Assembly: GCF_009857535.1 (NCBI RefSeq)
Contig: NZ_WWCS01000005.1
Coordinates: 355,677 to 419,676 of the forward strand
Reading direction: 5' to 3'
Length of the DNA: 64,000 nt
Origin: Duganella margarita
GTDB taxonomy: Bacteria > Pseudomonadota > Gammaproteobacteria > Burkholderiales > Burkholderiaceae_D
The position numbers and the translations under genes are program-made. The notes under the pieces are model-generated. The model was given only the letters and a program-made list of their open reading frames with translations, ran no database searches and was not told where the DNA came from. Below, one piece after another: positions 60,807 through 64,000 of the stretch (positions are counted from its first letter, which is position 1; each line of letters begins with the position of its first letter).

Positions 60807-60832
60807 AGCCGAGCAACATCAGGAGAAACCTC

Positions 60833-62695
60833 ATGCCGCAATACCGTTCCCGCACCACCACCCACGGCCGCAATATGGCCGGCGCCCGCGCCCTGTGGCG
60901 CGCCACCGGCATGAAAGATGGCGACTTCGATAAGCCGATCGTCGCCGTGGTCAACTCCTTCACCCAGTTCGTTCCGGGTCACGTGCACCTGAAGGATTTG
61001 GGCCAGCTGGTCGCGCGCGAGATTGAAAAAGCCGGCGGCGTGGCCAAGGAATTCAACACCATCGCGGTCGATGACGGCATCGCCATGGGCCACGGCGGCA
61101 TGCTGTACTCGCTGCCGTCGCGCGACCTGATCGCCGATTCGGTCGAGTACATGGTCAACGCCCACTGCGCCGATGCGATGGTGTGCATCTCCAACTGCGA
61201 CAAGATCACGCCGGGCATGCTGATGGCCGCGATGCGCCTCAACATTCCGGTGGTGTTCGTGTCGGGCGGTCCGATGGAAGCGGGCAAGGTGGTCAAGGTG
61301 GTCAATGGCGGCCAGAAGATCATCAAGCTCGATCTGGTGGACGCCATGATCAAGGCCGGCGACAGCAGCGTCAGCGACGCCGATGTGGCCGAGATCGAGC
61401 GTTCGGCCTGTCCGACCTGCGGTTCGTGCTCCGGCATGTTTACCGCCAACTCGATGAACTGCCTGACCGAGGCGCTGGGCCTGTCGCTGCCGGGTAACGG
61501 CACCATTGTCGCCACCCACGCCGACCGCGAACAGCTGTTCCTGCGCGCCGGCCGCCTGATCGTCGAACTGGCCAAGCGCCACTACGAGCAGGATGATTAT
61601 TCGATCCTGCCGCGCACCATCGCCAACAAGGCGACGTTTGAAAACGCCATGGCGCTGGACGTATCGATGGGCGGTTCGACCAACACCGTGCTGCACCTGC
61701 TGGCGGCGGCGCATGAAGCCGGCGTGGACTTCACCATGGCCGACATCGACCGTATCTCGCGCAAGGTGCCGTGCCTGTGCAAGGTGGCGCCGATGACCGA
61801 CAAGTTCCACATCGAGGACGTGCACCGCGCCGGCGGCATCATCTCGATCCTGGGCGAGCTGGCGCGTGGCGGTCTGCTGGACACGTCGCGTCCGACCATC
61901 CACGCGCCGACGCTGGCCGATGCGATTGAGCGCAACGACATCAAGCGCAGCGACGATCCTGCCGTGCACAAGCTGTTCAGCGCCGCGCCGGGCGGCGTGC
62001 CGACCCAGGTGGCGTTCTCGCAGTCCGAGCGTTTTGCGTCGCTGGATCTGGACCGCGCCACCGGCTGCATCCGCGACAAGGAACACGCGTATTCGCAGGA
62101 TGGCGGTCTGGCGGTCTTGTACGGCAACCTGGCGGAAAAGGGCTGCATCGTCAAGACGGCGGGCGTGGATGAAAGCATCCTCAAATTCAGCGGCAAGGCG
62201 CGCGTGTTCGAATCGCAGGACGCGGCGGTGGAAGCGATCCTCGGCGATAACGTGCATGAAGGCGATGTGGTCATCATCCGCTACGAAGGGCCGAAGGGCG
62301 GTCCTGGCATGCAGGAGATGCTGTATCCGACCTCGTACATCAAGTCCAAAGGTCTGGGCAAGGCGTGCGCGTTGTTCACCGATGGCCGCTTCTCGGGCGG
62401 TTCGTCGGGCCTGGTGATCGGTCACGCGTCGCCGGAAGCGGCCGAGGGCGGCGCCATCGGCCTGGTGGAAGAGGGCGACATGATCGACATCGACATCCCC
62501 AACCGCACCATCGGCCTGCGCGTCACCGACGCCGAACTGGCGGCGCGCCGCGTCGCCATGGAAGCCAAGGGCGCCGACGCCTGGCAGCCGGTGAACCGCG
62601 AGCGCTACGTCTCGCAGGCGCTGCAAGCTTACGCCGCCCTGACCACCTCCGCCGACCGCGGCGCGGTGCGCGACCTGTCGCAACTCAAGCGCTAA
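60833..62695 (+). CDS. ilvD: Dihydroxy-acid dehydratase
   Basis: It dehydrates 2,3-dihydroxy-isovalerate and -methylvalerate to the 2-keto acids of valine and isoleucine synthesis, using an iron-sulfur cluster. Cluster Cys lie in [12 protein letters not shown] and [20 protein letters not shown]; other family blocks are [38 protein letters not shown] and [20 protein letters not shown]. It is 620 residues, the long IlvD form. AGGAGA lies seven bases before the ATG. It is divergent from a LysR gene. Confidence 0.97.
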   Translation: MPQYRSRTTTHGRNMAGARALWRATGMKDGDFDKPIVAVVNSFTQFVPGHVHLKDLGQLVAREIEKAGGVAKEFNTIAVDDGIAMGHGGMLYSLPSRDLIADSVEYMVNAHCADAMVCISNCDKITPGMLMAAMRLNIPVVFVSGGPMEAGKVVKVVNGGQKIIKLDLVDAMIKAGDSSVSDADVAEIERSACPTCGSCSGMFTANSMNCLTEALGLSLPGNGTIVATHADREQLFLRAGRLIVELAKRHYEQDDYSILPRTIANKATFENAMALDVSMGGSTNTVLHLLAAAHEAGVDFTMADIDRISRKVPCLCKVAPMTDKFHIEDVHRAGGIISILGELARGGLLDTSRPTIHAPTLADAIERNDIKRSDDPAVHKLFSAAPGGVPTQVAFSQSERFASLDLDRATGCIRDKEHAYSQDGGLAVLYGNLAEKGCIVKTAGVDESILKFSGKARVFESQDAAVEAILGDNVHEGDVVIIRYEGPKGGPGMQEMLYPTSYIKSKGLGKACALFTDGRFSGGSSGLVIGHASPEAAEGGAIGLVEEGDMIDIDIPNRTIGLRVTDAELAARRVAMEAKGADAWQPVNRERYVSQALQAYAALTTSADRGAVRDLSQLKR

Positions 62696-62708
62696 TCCGG
62701 CCGCCAGG

Positions 62709-63821
62709 TCAATCGCTGACCTCAAACGCGGCCGGGTCCAGTTCGTCGAGGGTGACGATGGCGTCCCGGCCCGGCTGCGCCGCCTGCGCGGTCAGCCTGG
62801 CGTGCAGCTGCGCCAGATAGTCGGCGCGGCAGCGGCGCAGCGCGTAGTCGCGGAAGTTCTGCTGCTCCAGGTCGCGCCAGGCGCGTTCGCGTTCGGCCGC
62901 CGAGTGCTGCTGCGCGCGGGCCGTCGCTTCCGGCGTCAGCTCGGCGTCGCCGGCGCTCAGGCGCGTGTAGCCGTAGCGGTCCATGTAGTCGCCCGTCAGC
63001 GTCTCGATGACGTTGATCTCGTGGGCGCTCAGCTGCTGCTTGAACTTGTCGACGTTGGCGGCGATCGGCGCATAGCAGTTGGAGGACCAGAGCGCCGACA
63101 GCTGGGCGATCTGCTTCGCCTCCTGCGAACCGGCGACATCGAGCATCTGCGGCAGGAAGGCGATGCCGAGGAAGTCGCACAGCCGCCGCAGCGTCGCTTC
63201 CTGATCCGACAGAAAATCTTCATAGCGCATCGTCAGCACGCGCGCGGGCCAGCGCTGCTGCACGTGGTCGGCGGCGCGGTGCGCGGCCAGCCAGGTGCGG
63301 GCGTTGAGCAGCGAATCGAAATCGTGGATGATGGCGCGGTTCATCGACGCCACCTGCGCGCGCGGGTCGCGCACCACGTTCACAAACAGCATGTCGGGAT
63401 ACAGCGTCATCAGCTCGTCGGCGTAGTGCACGCTGTCGAGCGACTTGTCCATCACCACGCCGGCGTGCTGGCGTTCGCCGGCGCGCAGCAGCAGTTCCCA
63501 CACCACGCGGTGCGCGCTGCGCGGCTGGTGCCGGATCGCCTCGAAAATCTCCACCGGGTCGAACACGATGCCGGGCCATTTGACCATGCTCACCGCCTGC
63601 AGGCCGACGATGTCGGTGACCATGCGGAAGTAGGCGCGGTCGTCGCGTAGGTCGCCGTACAGCGGCGCCAGTGGCATGAAGTCGACGATGTGCAGCGGGT
63701 ACGGCGAGTAGAACTGCGGCGACATGTTGAGCCGCAGGCGCAGCGCGTGGCTGCCGCAGCGGCGCAGCGGGATCATCATGACCGGACGGGGACGGCGGTG
63801 GTCGGACGGGGGCAGATTCAT
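62709..63821 (-). CDS. Sulfotransferase-like protein
   Basis: The 5'-phosphosulfate loop is altered to PLRRCGSHALRLRL (residues 18-31) but keeps the Arg-x-Gly-Ser core, and the 3'-phosphate site is VVRDPRAQVASMNR near 150. Further family features are VVMDKSLDSVHYADEL and RYEDFLSDQEATLRRLCDFL. It is 370 residues with a helical, Gln/Arg-rich C-terminal part; no signal peptide. AAGGAG lies seven bases before the ATG. The acceptor is unknown. It is convergent with ilvD and follows the partial transporter gene on the same strand by 15 bases. Confidence 0.8.
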   Translation of the reverse strand: MNLPPSDHRRPRPVMMIPLRRCGSHALRLRLNMSPQFYSPYPLHIVDFMPLAPLYGDLRDDRAYFRMVTDIVGLQAVSMVKWPGIVFDPVEIFEAIRHQPRSAHRVVWELLLRAGERQHAGVVMDKSLDSVHYADELMTLYPDMLFVNVVRDPRAQVASMNRAIIHDFDSLLNARTWLAAHRAADHVQQRWPARVLTMRYEDFLSDQEATLRRLCDFLGIAFLPQMLDVAGSQEAKQIAQLSALWSSNCYAPIAANVDKFKQQLSAHEINVIETLTGDYMDRYGYTRLSAGDAELTPEATARAQQHSAAERERAWRDLEQQNFRDYALRRCRADYLAQLHARLTAQAAQPGRDAIVTLDELDPAAFEVSD

Positions 63822-63836
63822 GGCAAGACTCCTTGG

Positions 63837-64000
63837 TTAAAATAACAGCCAGCCGGCCAGCGCCGCAGCGGCGACGACCCAGGCGGCATCCAGGCGCCAG
63901 CGCAGCAGCGCATACAGCGCGGCGGCGCCGATCACGATCGACAGCCATTGCGGCGCGGCCAGGCGGGCGATGGCGGCGGCGGCGGCGAACACCATGCCGG
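63837..64000 (-). CDS. Membrane transporter, C-terminal end only (possibly ChrA-like)
   Basis: Only the last 54 codons are in the window; the gene continues to the right. The visible end (MVFAAAAAIARLAAPQWLSI, VIGAAALYALLRWRLDAAWV, VAAAALAGWLLF) consists of two hydrophobic helices with a short charged turn. This pattern fits the C-terminus of a chromate transporter (CHR family), but such Ala/Leu-rich ends are common and the assignment is weak. The TAA stop is at 63839-63837. Confidence 0.55.
   Translation of the reverse strand, partial: GMVFAAAAAIARLAAPQWLSIVIGAAALYALLRWRLDAAWVVAAAALAGWLLF

Overview
This window comes from a high-GC betaproteobacterium. The best fit is Oxalobacteraceae (the Massilia/Duganella/Rugamonas group), inferred from the fused glucokinase-HexR protein, a 6S RNA directly behind zapA, several TonB-dependent carbohydrate receptors and dRS3-like GTCATTCCCGC repeats. 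It is chromosomal sequence. I see no prophage, insertion sequence, CRISPR array, tRNA or rRNA.

Positions 1-7070 hold the 3' end of a TonB-dependent receptor, an M2 (ACE-like) peptidase, and a divergent pair: an RHH/RAMA-like small protein and a NERD-domain SF1 helicase, separated by an array of AGTGAAAAATA motifs. Positions 7075-28419 are an alpha-glucan (starch/maltodextrin) utilisation region: GH31 alpha-glucosidase, an SLC45-like MFS sugar transporter, phosphoglucomutase, a periplasmic MalS-like amylase, pullulanase, a GH13 alpha-glucosidase and a glucokinase fused to a HexR-type regulator. A GAF-EAL phosphodiesterase, a GH92 mannosidase, a POT transporter and a cysC-sulfotransferase cassette are interleaved. 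The two divergent promoters in this region carry related 15-bp palindromes of the form TGTNNT-N3-NCTACW that could be HexR operators.

Positions 28428-32501 look like an iron or metal unit: a siderophore receptor, a His-rich PadR regulator resembling YqjI with a long palindromic operator, and an MFS exporter. Positions 33305-35737 (dgoK, dgoA, an SMP-30 lactonase) and 42307-51834 (dgoD, GH35 beta-galactosidase, araFGH-type ABC transporter, a second SMP-30-like protein, a LysR regulator) together encode most of an oxidative De Ley-Doudoroff D-galactose pathway. They are followed by a TonB receptor and a GH2 beta-galactosidase (51972-57456). The sugar would be released from beta-galactosides, imported by AraFGH, oxidised and lactonised, then dehydrated by DgoD, phosphorylated by DgoK and cleaved by DgoA. 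No galactose dehydrogenase is present in the window.

Between and after these lie housekeeping genes: groES-groEL with a perfect CIRCE element and a near-consensus promoter, a zapA operon that appears leaderless, 6S RNA, an EVE-domain protein, lgt, a LysR regulator and ilvD. The window ends with a sulfotransferase-like gene and the 3' end of a probable membrane transporter gene. Five intergenic sites carry REP-like palindromes, four of them as inverted doublets (REPIN-like). All calls come from reading the sequence and from family knowledge; no database search was run.
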